From contig JBMFNX010000024.1 in the NCBI GenBank assembly GCA_049969935.1, forward strand, positions 1 through 25,537: 25,537 nt of DNA. Reading direction: 5' to 3'. This document shows, one piece after another, positions 1 through 7,172 of the stretch (the stretch's first letter is position 1; each line of letters opens with the position of its first letter). Below the pieces are notes generated by a model. The model was given only the letters and a program-made list of their open reading frames with translations, made no database searches and was not told the origin of the DNA. Made by a program: the position numbers and the translations under genes. The DNA comes from JACIWG01 sp049969935 (lineage in GTDB: Archaea; Thermoproteota; Nitrososphaeria; JACIWG01).

Positions 1-2146
1 ATGATAGCCTTCTTATCAAAATCGCTGCCTCTATAACGAGGGTTATTGCTGCAAGTATTCCGATTATGATGAGGAACGTTGAAAGGTCTCCTACAGAAGA
101 CTTTACCTGAGATGATACAGCATCCTGTGCATTCTTTATTGAAGTCTGTATGCTGTTAGCGTTGTCTGAAATGCTCTTGCTCAAAGTGTTGCCTAAGCTT
201 GTTATCTGGCTTGAAAGACTCTTGCCCATGCTGTCGACACTTGAGCTTAGTGTGCCAATAGCACTATTCACACTACTAAAGCCCTTTGACATCGAATCAG
301 ATAATGTTGCAAGGTCACTCTTTACTCCAGAAATATCGCTTCTAATGTTCTGAACTCCAGACGTCAAAGTTGTCTTTACACTGTCAACACTGTTGGCTAA
401 TGTTGCAATCTTGTTCGATAGGTCAGTCAACCTTGATACAAGATCAGCCTGGTTTGCTGCAAGCTTATCTAATATTGCTTGAGCGTCCGGAGAAACGCCT
501 GTTACTGTGAAGAGTAGGAATGTTGGCTCAAGCTCGCCACCAGCATACAGGGAGAAAACGTGAAGTCCTGGAGTGAAACCTGCTGCAACAAACTTTAGCT
601 CAAGGTCGCCAGTACTGTTACAGTATACACTAGATGGATAGTCCCAGTTCTGTGGGTCAACACCGAGAAGACGGTTATCGATGTTAGGTGTATAGCCTAC
701 ACTTGGATCTAAGCCGGTTCCGTAGACTGTTACAAGCGAGCCGTCGTTAGCGAACTTGTCTGGAACAATCTTTAAGGTTGGAAGAACCTTAAAGTCTTTT
801 TCAGCAATTTCGTAGCCACTTATGTCAGTGGTCTCCTCATCAAGATAATAGTCTACAGCCCAAACTTCATGTGCACCGCCATAGGTGTGTGGTACAGTAA
901 ACTTTACTGTAACATTGAATTGGCCGTCCGCTCCAGTTGTAGCGTTAGCCATCCAATAGTATGTGCCATCACCTAACTCAATTTCAAGCCAGTATATGAA
1001 TACCGCAATCTTTTCTGGGAAACCGTATGCCTTTGCTGTAACAACTGTGCCAACAGGACCCTCTTTAGGCTCTAGAACAAGAGTTGGAACAACCCAAATA
1101 TAGAACACGAACCTGAAGTTGTTAGCATCCTTTAATAGGATATAGTGTGATTCCATAGAAGTTATTGGTATAGTTACTGTAGTGTTGAAGAAGCCTGTAC
1201 CGTTAGCTAGCACTGAACCCAGATACTTTGAACCATCAAACCATATTGTAACATTACCTGGATAGAAGTAGTTTCCAGCCACAATAAGCTCGTCACCAAC
1301 ACCAACCTCCACACCCCACGTATAGAAGTCTGTCTCGTTACCGAATATGCTACCACTGCTTGCCATTACATCATCAACTTGTAATAGCCCCCTTGGATAC
1401 TCGTCCCAGTCAAAGGCATAGGATGTTGCAGTCTTATTGTCAAGAGCATAGAAGGTTATTGTTTCAATAAAATCGCTTATAAGTTGCTCGTCAGGGTCAA
1501 CAACAACCTTCAAGTCTGGAGCATTCATGTTGTATACGAACTGGCCCTTCTCGTTTGTTGGATAAAGGTTCTTTATAACCTTCTCTTCACCAGCTATTGG
1601 GTCCCAGTAGCTTAGGTTAACATAGTTGTTTGCTGTGAAAGCATAGCCCTTCAATGATATTGCTCTTCCACCTGGACCCCAAGATGGTACAACCTCGAAA
1701 GCTGCTGTTACTATGATAACGTTGTCTGTTACTGCAACGGATGTTGCTGAGCCGTCAAATGCTTTAACATAGTATTCTCCACCAGCAATATCCTTTGGAA
1801 TAGAACCGTTAACCCAACCATTTCCAATACTGTAGCTGTCAACCGTTGTACCTGGACCGAATAGGTCTGAAACCTTAAATGTTGGAGTGTACTTGAAGTC
1901 TCCTGAAGAAATCTGTGAGAATCCGTCCTTGCTCCATACTAGGTAAAATTGTCCACCGGAGAATGTTACTCCTCCAAAGTATAGGTGGACTGTTCCACCA
2001 GCAGGAACTTGTGTTGGAGCACTTGGATGTGATGTTGTCTCTATTAGAATGTATCCTGTTGAAGCTTTTACTGCGAGTGGAAAGAATGCTGCAAATACTG
2101 TTGTTAGTAGTAGTGCTAGGATAAATGTTGTCTTTATCTTACTCAT
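1..2146 (-). CDS. S-layer-like, coiled-coil, membrane-anchored surface protein (3' end off the window)
   Basis: Open for 715 codons from ATG at 2146 to the window edge with no stop. An AAGGTGA ribosome binding site lies at 2151-2157. Residues 1-28 form a signal peptide (basic MSKIK, hydrophobic core, likely cleavage after AVKA). Residues ~30-545 are beta-rich, Tyr/Thr/Gly/Pro-rich and look like repeated Ig-like modules. They carry at least ten N-glycosylation sequons, among them NGS, NLS, NKT, NET, NVT, NGT, NTT, NAT and NST. Residues ~548-685 are Ser/Ala-rich with regular Leu/Ile/Val spacing, as in a coiled coil. Residues ~686-712 are a membrane segment (LSTFLIIIGILAAI...) followed by basic IRRL. 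The coiled-coil stalk plus C-terminal anchor recalls SlaB-type S-layer anchors of Thermoproteota, here joined to a large ectodomain. The architecture is seen; the S-layer role is inferred. Only a few residues should be missing. Confidence 0.85.
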   Translation of the reverse strand, partial: MSKIKTTFILALLLTTVFAAFFPLAVKASTGYILIETTSHPSAPTQVPAGGTVHLYFGGVTFSGGQFYLVWSKDGFSQISSGDFKYTPTFKVSDLFGPGTTVDSYSIGNGWVNGSIPKDIAGGEYYVKAFDGSATSVAVTDNVIIVTAAFEVVPSWGPGGRAISLKGYAFTANNYVNLSYWDPIAGEEKVIKNLYPTNEKGQFVYNMNAPDLKVVVDPDEQLISDFIETITFYALDNKTATSYAFDWDEYPRGLLQVDDVMASSGSIFGNETDFYTWGVEVGVGDELIVAGNYFYPGNVTIWFDGSKYLGSVLANGTGFFNTTVTIPITSMESHYILLKDANNFRFVFYIWVVPTLVLEPKEGPVGTVVTAKAYGFPEKIAVFIYWLEIELGDGTYYWMANATTGADGQFNVTVKFTVPHTYGGAHEVWAVDYYLDEETTDISGYEIAEKDFKVLPTLKIVPDKFANDGSLVTVYGTGLDPSVGYTPNIDNRLLGVDPQNWDYPSSVYCNSTGDLELKFVAAGFTPGLHVFSLYAGGELEPTFLLFTVTGVSPDAQAILDKLAANQADLVSRLTDLSNKIATLANSVDSVKTTLTSGVQNIRSDISGVKSDLATLSDSMSKGFSSVNSAIGTLSSSVDSMGKSLSSQITSLGNTLSKSISDNANSIQTSIKNAQDAVSSQVKSSVGDLSTFLIIIGILAAITLVIEAAILIRRLS

Positions 2147-2179
2147 TTTTTCACCTTGAATTGGTTGAGAAAATTTTCT

Positions 2180-2194
2180 GTATTTAAGCTTTAT
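2180..2194 (-). promoter_or_regulatory. BRE/TATA promoter of the surface-protein gene
   Basis: Read on the minus strand, ATAAAGC followed by TTAAATAC gives a purine-rich BRE and a TATA box. The box centre lies about 38 bases before the ATG at 2146. Transcription should start near 2158-2160, leaving a ~13-base leader that holds the AAGGTGA ribosome binding site. This fits a strongly expressed gene. Confidence 0.6.
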
Positions 2195-2210
2195 GGACAA
2201 TTTGTCTATA
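2192..2210. promoter_or_regulatory. 19-bp palindrome, candidate Lrp-family operator
   Basis: TAT-G-GACAA-T-TTGTC-T-ATA is symmetric about 2201 with a single mismatched pair (G2195/T2207). It directly abuts the BRE of the surface-protein promoter and lies in the region shared with the divergent Lrp/AsnC gene. Archaeal Lrp-type activators such as Ptr2 are known to bind dyads just upstream of the BRE. That this Lrp binds here is inference. Confidence 0.5.
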
Positions 2211-2375
2211 CTACTTTGCATTCATTATCCCATGTTCTTGCATGTTATTTCTTTTGCTTTATTTTTTGGTTTTGTTGCGAAAATAGTTGTTGCCTTTTAT
2301 ATTATATTTTTCTTTTTTGCCTTTTTGCAACCGTTTTGTTTATATTTTACCCTTTCTATAGCTAGTGTGGTTGAT

Positions 2376-2834
2376 ATGAAGAGGCTTGATGAGCTTGATT
2401 TAAAGATTTTGGACGAGCTTAGCGAGAACGCTGGCATCTCTATTCCCAGGTTGGCGAAGAAGCTTGGTGTTAAACAGTCTAAGGTGTATAGTAGGGTTAA
2501 GAGGCTTCTAAGGAGGGGTGTTATAAAGAGGCTGACTATTGAAGCCAACGAGGAGGCTCTTGGCTTAAATGTTCAAGCGTTTATTGGCATCAATGTTGAG
2601 TCCCTAGAGAGGGAGAAGGTTGTTGAGGAAATAGTTAAGGTGCCGGAGGTTGTCTCTGTATCTGAGGTTACTGGAAGGTTTGACCTTTTTGTTGAAGCAC
2701 ATGTTAAGAGTTTGGAGGACCTTTATAGTGTAGTTTCTAAAAAGATCGCCATCTTGCCTGGTGTAAGCCATACTGAAACCTTTATACAGCTTAAGAGGAG
2801 GCAGAGTTTGAGAAAGTTTTCACTACTAAAGTAG
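2376..2834 (+). CDS. Lrp/AsnC family transcriptional regulator
   Basis: 152 residues, the usual length for this family. Residues 1-60 form the winged helix-turn-helix (LDELDLKILDELSENAGIS, then AKKLGVKQSKVYSRVKRL as the recognition region). Residues ~65-145 are the RAM effector/oligomerisation domain (FIGINVE, VPEVVSVSEVTGRFDLFV, the last holding the Gly of the ligand loop). The reading frame stays open for 61 codons upstream, but that stretch is T-rich DNA reading as a run of Phe/Leu/Ile with no family similarity, so the ATG at 2376 is chosen. A TATA-like TTTATATTTT lies near 2338-2348, which would give a very short leader. It is divergent from the surface-protein gene and may regulate it or itself. 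The ligand cannot be told. Confidence 0.9.
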   Translation: MKRLDELDLKILDELSENAGISIPRLAKKLGVKQSKVYSRVKRLLRRGVIKRLTIEANEEALGLNVQAFIGINVESLEREKVVEEIVKVPEVVSVSEVTGRFDLFVEAHVKSLEDLYSVVSKKIAILPGVSHTETFIQLKRRQSLRKFSLLK

Positions 2835-2881
2835 TATGCTAGTTGATGGGTGGAAAAAGTTTTAGAAAAAATTTTAGTGTA

Positions 2882-2895
2882 AGAAATATTTTTTA
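2882..2895 (+). promoter_or_regulatory. TATA-like promoter for the HExxH/NTase-kinase operon
   Basis: AAATATTTTTTAG after a purine-rich stretch resembles an archaeal TATA box. A start of transcription ~25 bases downstream (about 2908-2915) would leave a short leader containing AAGGAG at 2920-2925. The 92-base gap after the Lrp gene supports a separate promoter. Confidence 0.4.
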
Positions 2896-2926
2896 GAGCG
2901 CATGTTTATGGTTCTGTTGAAGGAGA

Positions 2927-3610
2927 TTGAATAGACTGTTCAGGTTCGAGGACCCGAAGATTGTAAGCCTATTTGATAAAAGGTTTATTTCAAGTATTTT
3001 TAGGAAGGTTAATGTTTTAGAAGAGTGTGTTAAGAGTGTTGAGGAGGCTTCTGGAATAAGTTTTCCAGAATATTATGTGGAGCCTGTTCTCCCAATCCAT
3101 TTTGATGTGGGTGGAGAAATTGCAGTATATTATGCTAGAACAATTCCTTACGTTGCACCAAGTGGACTTGACATTGTTGTACAAGTTTCAGCCGCACTCT
3201 TAAAATATGGTTCAAAATCATCTATTGAAGCGGTTTTAGCGCATGAGTTTCTACATTACCTTGACCTTGTCAGAAGGATCTCAAAGTTTGAAATCCTGTC
3301 TGATGAGGTTAGGGAAAGCGTGTTCGAAACATTGTACAGTGATCTTGAGAAGACTATTAAGCCTGAGCATGTGTACTCTGATAAGAGGCTTATCAGGAAC
3401 ATTAGGAAAAAGTTTGCTGACGGATTTGAGGATAAAAGGTTAAAGGATAAGACTCTCAAAGATTGGATTAATAGGGGTAGGCCTGTAGTCCAACTTCCTC
3501 CAGAAGAGAATATGGTTAGGATTCCCGTGAACATGATCCTGCTATCAAAATTTGATCCAATACTTCTTTTAAAGATTAGGGAGATTGAGAGAAGGGCTGG
3601 TCTAGTATAA
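2927..3610 (+). CDS. Putative zinc metallopeptidase with HExxH motif, family not recognised
   Basis: 227 residues from TTG at 2927; a stop at 2918-2920 rules out an upstream start. The AAGGAG ribosome binding site sits almost against this TTG, so initiation is unusual or slightly misplaced. Residues 106-110 read HEFLH, inside AVLAHEFLHYLDLVRR, the helical HExxH zinc-binding and catalytic pattern of gluzincin/SprT-like peptidases. I see no certain third ligand. A basic stretch (RNIRKKFADGFEDKRLKDK) follows at ~153-175. No signal peptide or membrane segment is seen, so it should be cytoplasmic. Its stop TAA shares one base with the next gene's ATG, which implies translational coupling and a joint role with the NTase-kinase. 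Peptidase activity is inferred from the motif only. Confidence 0.7.
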   Translation: MNRLFRFEDPKIVSLFDKRFISSIFRKVNVLEECVKSVEEASGISFPEYYVEPVLPIHFDVGGEIAVYYARTIPYVAPSGLDIVVQVSAALLKYGSKSSIEAVLAHEFLHYLDLVRRISKFEILSDEVRESVFETLYSDLEKTIKPEHVYSDKRLIRNIRKKFADGFEDKRLKDKTLKDWINRGRPVVQLPPEENMVRIPVNMILLSKFDPILLLKIREIERRAGLV

Positions 3611-5244
3611 TGATTGAAGAAAGTGTTAAAGAGACTATTCTCAAGAAGGTTTTTGAAGAATATGGTGGAGAAAATGTTGTAGCAGTATGTGTTTACGGTT
3701 CACATGTTGCCGGCTACGCTAGACCCGACAGCGACTATGATGTTATAGCTGTATTGAAGAGGTATACTGCAAAGATAGGGTACAAGTATGTTAGGGAGCC
3801 TCTTCTCTGCTCAATATTGGCGGTGGAGAAGGGAATACTTTATGATGATGCTAGAAAATCTTGGCTCGGAGAGTTTGTTGCAGGAAGGTTTCTAAACGTT
3901 TACGAGCCCCTTCTTGGAAAAGAGTTTTTGGAAGAAGTTGAAATAGAGTATAAGAAGAGGGTTATTCTTGAAATATTGAGTGAGTTTAATGGAAGGTTTC
4001 AGCCTTTAATGGATTTGATAAAGTTTCCACTAGAATATTTCCTCTTCGAAAAGCTTAGGAGAAGAATGCAGTTTTATCCTCCAGCAGCCTACAGTTATAC
4101 AAAAACTTATGGGGGAACAGTTAGAGATAAAAATATTGAATACAGTTTAAATGGATTCAGAAGGGCTGCATATGAGCTTTCAAGAGAAAACAGTTGCATA
4201 GTTTTAGAGGACAATCTCTTATGGGTTTCAGACCCAAAATCTTTTAACAGAATGGGAAAGGTTAAGGCTATAGTGGAGGAGACAAAGAGGGATATAACAT
4301 CTTACGCTACACACGTATACTGTGGTAGAGTTGGAGTATCAATTATATTAGAGGAACTGAAATCTAAGATTGAAAGGCATGGGAAGATAGAGCCTTTAGA
4401 GGATCTAAAGCACCCATCAGCTTACTTAAATGTTCCAGAGGGAAAGCTTATTGTGAACGAAAAAAATTGGGTTGAAAGGATTGCAGAATATCTTGGACTT
4501 GAAAAAGACTACAGCTACAGGATTGAGAAGATTGGAGGATATGGTATAGATAAGTTGGTTAATGTTGCAAGAAAATATGTTTTCACGTCAGGGGAAAGGG
4601 TTTGTGAGGTGGTTGTAAAAAGGTTTAAGGATCCTAGAAACATTAAATGGGCTGTCCTAGCCCTAGCTACACTCGCTGACATAAGATTTGAGGTGCTACC
4701 TTTAAAGAGGATGGCCAACGAGTATAGGATGATTTTAGAGTTTAGAAGGCTAGGATTTAATGTTCCAAAAGTTCATGCAGTAGACTTGGATAGGATACAG
4801 TTGATAACAGGATATATTGTTGGAGAAAATGTTGGCAAGCTACTAAAGGATGGTGAACTAGAACATTTGGTTAAAGTTGGAGAGGAGATTGGGAAACTGC
4901 ATTCTATGGGATACGTGTTAGGCGACGCAAAACCAGATAACATGATAGTTTCTGGAGACAGGATATATTTTACTGACCTTGAACAGGCTAAAGTTGATGG
5001 AGATAGGGTGTGGGATATTATAGAATTCCTTAACTATAGTGTAGCCTTTTCGTTTGATACAGAAAATGCTTGGAAGATAGCGAACCTATTTTCTAAAGGG
5101 TACCTGAAATATGGTGGGGTGGAAGATTTAAAAAGGGTTAAGGATACCAAATATAGGCTGATCTTTAAACCCCTTATTCCATCCCAAGTTTCTAAAAGCA
5201 TCATTTCAGGAGTAGATGATGCTACCGGTGATGCTAGCGCTTAA
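3610..5244 (+). CDS. Nucleotidyltransferase-protein kinase fusion
   Basis: 544 residues with two catalytic modules. Residues ~20-75 are a MNT/pol-beta-type nucleotidyltransferase: VYGSHVAGYARPDSDYDV, with G30-S31 and metal ligands D42 and D44. The third carboxylate is not clear. Residues ~100-290 are mainly helical and unassigned. Residues ~303-490 are a minimal Bud32/RIO-like kinase: Gly-rich KIGGYGIDKLV, K337 in VVVKRF, E371 in NEY, catalytic loop GDAKPDN with D439 and N444, and metal-binding D456 in TDLEQA. All key kinase residues are present. There is no membrane segment. It is translated coupled to the HExxH gene, and its 3' end overlaps the convergent S27ae gene by 11 bases. Substrates are unknown. 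Type VII toxin-antitoxin pairs (TglT/TakA) couple an NTase to a kinase, which is an analogy only. Confidence 0.85.
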   Translation: MIEESVKETILKKVFEEYGGENVVAVCVYGSHVAGYARPDSDYDVIAVLKRYTAKIGYKYVREPLLCSILAVEKGILYDDARKSWLGEFVAGRFLNVYEPLLGKEFLEEVEIEYKKRVILEILSEFNGRFQPLMDLIKFPLEYFLFEKLRRRMQFYPPAAYSYTKTYGGTVRDKNIEYSLNGFRRAAYELSRENSCIVLEDNLLWVSDPKSFNRMGKVKAIVEETKRDITSYATHVYCGRVGVSIILEELKSKIERHGKIEPLEDLKHPSAYLNVPEGKLIVNEKNWVERIAEYLGLEKDYSYRIEKIGGYGIDKLVNVARKYVFTSGERVCEVVVKRFKDPRNIKWAVLALATLADIRFEVLPLKRMANEYRMILEFRRLGFNVPKVHAVDLDRIQLITGYIVGENVGKLLKDGELEHLVKVGEEIGKLHSMGYVLGDAKPDNMIVSGDRIYFTDLEQAKVDGDRVWDIIEFLNYSVAFSFDTENAWKIANLFSKGYLKYGGVEDLKRVKDTKYRLIFKPLIPSQVSKSIISGVDDATGDASA

Positions 5245-5413
5245 ACTTTGTGTAACCGCATCTTCCGCATGTGAACCTATCCTCGTGCTCTGCTAAAAAT
5301 ACGCCTCTACCACATTTTGGACAGTCTACACGCTTGGAAACAATTTTACCATCTTGTATGGTGTAAAGTGTCCAAACACCTTTTAAGCCCTTTTTAGACC
5401 CTTTTTCAGACAA
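5234..5413 (-). CDS. rps27ae: 30S ribosomal protein S27ae
   Basis: 59 residues from TTG at 5413. The small ribosomal subunit protein carries a C4 zinc ribbon: DCPKCG and, 15 residues on, FTCGRCGY. The body LKGVWTLYTIQDGKIVSKRV is typical of the family. The start is fixed by GGAGGT inside the 3' end of rps24e, about 7 bases upstream, and by the two-base gap from the rps24e stop. The ATG-less start makes it easy to miss. Its last 11 bases overlap the convergent NTase-kinase gene tail to tail. It is co-transcribed with rps24e, the standard archaeal pairing. In many archaea kae1/bud32 follows; here it does not. Confidence 0.92.
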   Translation of the reverse strand: MSEKGSKKGLKGVWTLYTIQDGKIVSKRVDCPKCGRGVFLAEHEDRFTCGRCGYTKFKR

Positions 5414-5415
5414 AT

Positions 5416-5778
5416 CTATTTACCTCCCTTTTTAATGGCAGCCTGCTTCTGAGCAGCCTTCTTTGACGCCATCTCCTTTTTAACCTTTTCACGCTCTTCC
5501 TTTGGCAACAATCTTATTGTAGCATGCTTTGGAAGTTGACGTTTCGCATCCTCCATCTTCTTGTAGATGTAGGCAACAATTTTTGTATCACGTTTTCCAG
5601 ATGATGTTTGAATTTTTATTGGAAAAACAAGGTTTTCACTTACATTAAATTCTTTTGCTATAATTTCTCTAGCCTTCTGCCTTGACAGTTGGTGAGCTTG
5701 ACCCTCCACCAACGCTTCAACCTCAATCCTTTCAAGCAGTGGATTCTCAATTTTGTTGACTATAGTAAGTTCTGCCAT
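5416..5778 (-). CDS. rps24e: 30S ribosomal protein S24e
   Basis: 120 residues, ATG start. Family signature: N-terminal AELTIVNKIENPLLERIEV, then LSRQKAREIIAKEF, and the basic, Lys-rich C-terminal tail ending KKGGK. The protein belongs to the small subunit and is shared with eukaryotes. The stop is two bases from the S27ae start and encodes part of that gene's ribosome binding site. A BRE/TATA element upstream suggests the pair has its own promoter overlapping the end of the dephospho-CoA kinase gene. Confidence 0.96.
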   Translation of the reverse strand: MAELTIVNKIENPLLERIEVEALVEGQAHQLSRQKAREIIAKEFNVSENLVFPIKIQTSSGKRDTKIVAYIYKKMEDAKRQLPKHATIRLLPKEEREKVKKEMASKKAAQKQAAIKKGGK

Positions 5779-5807
5779 AGCAACCTATTGAGGGTCTAGT
5801 TAGGGAG

Positions 5808-5820
5808 TAAATTAAGCTTT
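5808..5820 (-). promoter_or_regulatory. BRE/TATA promoter of rps24e-rps27ae
   Basis: The minus strand reads AAAGC followed by TTAATTTA, nearly the same element as at the surface-protein gene. It lies 30-40 bases before the rps24e ATG, so the leader would be about 8 bases. It overlaps the stop of the upstream dephospho-CoA kinase gene. Confidence 0.5.
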
Positions 5821-6330
5821 TTCGGACAAGCTCATGGAAGAAAATATTTCTTTACAAAATTTTCTAATGCTATCTTCAACTTTTACTATAACAAGTCCCT
5901 CGTCAGGCTGCCCATATATTATACATGAGCCTTCTGGAGAGAATATTATTGCAACGAGTGCAAGCAAATCCTCTTCCCCTTCAACAAAAATTCTTACAGG
6001 CTTATCTGAAACCAGAGCCTTCTTGAAAACTTCAACGCTTTCTTCAGAAATACATCCTCTAGGATTGGTTACATGATATTCTATCCTGTGAGCAGGCTTC
6101 AGTGCACTTCTAGGGAACCTCTTTTCTCTCATGTCAATAATCTGAACGTCTGGTACCACGTTTATTGAAAGGAGAAAATCTAATGTTGCGTCACCAACAG
6201 AGACGAGAATAGGGCAGTCTTTAATTGTTGAAAGGACGTTAGCAACTTTATTTGAATCGTTTCTTATTAGAAGCCCGAGAGGACTTTTAAGTTTCTTTGC
6301 TAGCTCATCATTTAGAAGCCAAACACGCAC
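5812..6330 (-). CDS. GTP-dependent dephospho-CoA kinase (DUF359)
   Basis: 172 residues from GTG at 6330. Family members phosphorylate dephospho-CoA with GTP, the last step of archaeal coenzyme A synthesis. Visible motifs: SVGDATLDFLL (~44-54), VVPDVQIIDMREKRFP (~58-73), VEGEEDLLALVAI (~115-127) and PEGSCIIYGQPDEGLVIVKV (~131-150), the last two being the family hallmark. It sits between spt4 and rps24e, the conserved archaeal position. The gap to spt4 is two bases, so the genes are probably co-transcribed. The biochemical role comes from characterised thermococcal homologues, not from this sequence. Confidence 0.9.
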   Translation of the reverse strand: MRVWLLNDELAKKLKSPLGLLIRNDSNKVANVLSTIKDCPILVSVGDATLDFLLSINVVPDVQIIDMREKRFPRSALKPAHRIEYHVTNPRGCISEESVEVFKKALVSDKPVRIFVEGEEDLLALVAIIFSPEGSCIIYGQPDEGLVIVKVEDSIRKFCKEIFSSMSLSEKA

Positions 6331-6332
6331 CC

Positions 6333-6521
6333 CTAACTCACTTCAACAGCATATCGGCCGCTAGCCTTCAAATTCAATATTTTAGCAATCTGAGACTTTT
6401 CAGGGTCAAGAATAATTATTAGCCCAGACCATTTTGATGTAAGGTCTGTTGAATTACATACTGGACAGACTTTACCCGTTGTCAGAGCCTTACATTTTCT
6501 ACATGCAAGTTCTCTTGGCAT
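6333..6521 (-). CDS. spt4: Transcription elongation factor Spt4 (RpoE'')
   Basis: 62 residues. Zinc ribbon CRKCKAL with CPVCNS, then TSKWSGLIIILDPEKSQIAKIL, the Spt5-binding core. With Spt5 it clamps the elongating polymerase and raises processivity. A GTG at 6530 overlaps the Rpo7 stop, but GTGA followed by five bases puts the ribosome binding site in front of ATG 6521, giving MPRELACRKC as in homologues. It is coupled to Rpo7 upstream. Confidence 0.93.
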   Translation of the reverse strand: MPRELACRKCKALTTGKVCPVCNSTDLTSKWSGLIIILDPEKSQIAKILNLKASGRYAVEVS

Positions 6522-6526
6522 AAACT

Positions 6527-7087
6527 TCACTCTTCAACCTTAGCCTTTTTAACATCTTCTTCAATCCATTCTATGGCACCGAGGAAGGGTTGCCTACACG
6601 TGATACCGATTTTACCGATAGACTCGCCCCTTGAGAGGCTTACAGCAGTTATTCTTGCACGAATTCTTGAACCAACCTTAAGAAGGCGCTTTGTCTGTGA
6701 AGCGGTTATAACACCTCTTTTAGTGTCGCTTGTAACATAATCGTCTATGATTTGTGAAATGTGGAGAAGAGAGTCTGTTGGACCAATTCTAACGAAGGCG
6801 CCGAAGTCTGTGACTTCAACAACCTCTCCTTCGACAACCTCCTGCACTTTAGGATAAAAGGTTAGTACTCTGAATTTAACCTGATGATATGATGCACCGT
6901 CTCCTGGAACAATTTTCCCAACAGGGTCTGGTTTAACTTCGTCAAGAAGAATAATGTATCCAAGCTCGGGTATAATCATGCTTTCATACTTTTTCTTCAA
7001 GATTTCTTCTGAAACCTCTTTTAGGGGACGGCCGAACTGGTCAGGAGGGATTCTTACAACATCTTCAAGTTCAACAAGCATGAACAA
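6527..7087 (-). CDS. rpoE: DNA-directed RNA polymerase subunit Rpo7 (RpoE')
   Basis: 186 residues. N-terminal RNP-like domain (LVELEDVVRIPPDQFG onward) and C-terminal S1/OB RNA-binding domain at ~80-165 (VEGEVVEVTDFGAFVRIGP, SLLHISQIIDDYV). With Rpo4 it forms the stalk that binds nascent RNA and helps open the promoter. Three starts are possible: ATG 7093, TTG 7087 and ATG 7081. GAGGT at 7096-7100 is 8 bases from the TTG but only 2 or 14 from the ATGs. TTG also gives MFMLVELEDVV, matching the usual family N-terminus, so it is chosen. Followed by spt4 with overlap. Confidence 0.93.
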   Translation of the reverse strand: MFMLVELEDVVRIPPDQFGRPLKEVSEEILKKKYESMIIPELGYIILLDEVKPDPVGKIVPGDGASYHQVKFRVLTFYPKVQEVVEGEVVEVTDFGAFVRIGPTDSLLHISQIIDDYVTSDTKRGVITASQTKRLLKVGSRIRARITAVSLSRGESIGKIGITCRQPFLGAIEWIEEDVKKAKVEE

Positions 7088-7124
7088 AAGCATCTACCTC
7101 TAAAATTTATCACGCTAAAACCAC

Positions 7125-7134
7125 GAATATTATA
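7125..7134 (-). promoter_or_regulatory. TATA box of the rpoE-spt4-dephospho-CoA kinase operon
   Basis: TATAATATTC on the minus strand lies within the 85-base gap after the PIN gene. Transcription would start near 7104, leaving a leader of about 15 bases with GAGGT before the Rpo7 start. Confidence 0.5.
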
Positions 7135-7172
7135 GGATATTAATCTTTCCAAGATAGATTTGGACAGGATAT

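Noticed and set aside
150..2124. Plus-strand short open frames across the left end
   Set aside because: They are antisense to the long, uninterrupted surface-protein frame and show no protein-like features.
2193..2375. A 61-codon hydrophobic N-terminal extension of the Lrp protein
   Set aside because: It is T-rich promoter DNA that reads as Phe/Leu/Ile by composition, contains the palindrome and TATA elements, and no Lrp protein has it. The family N-terminus begins at ATG 2376.
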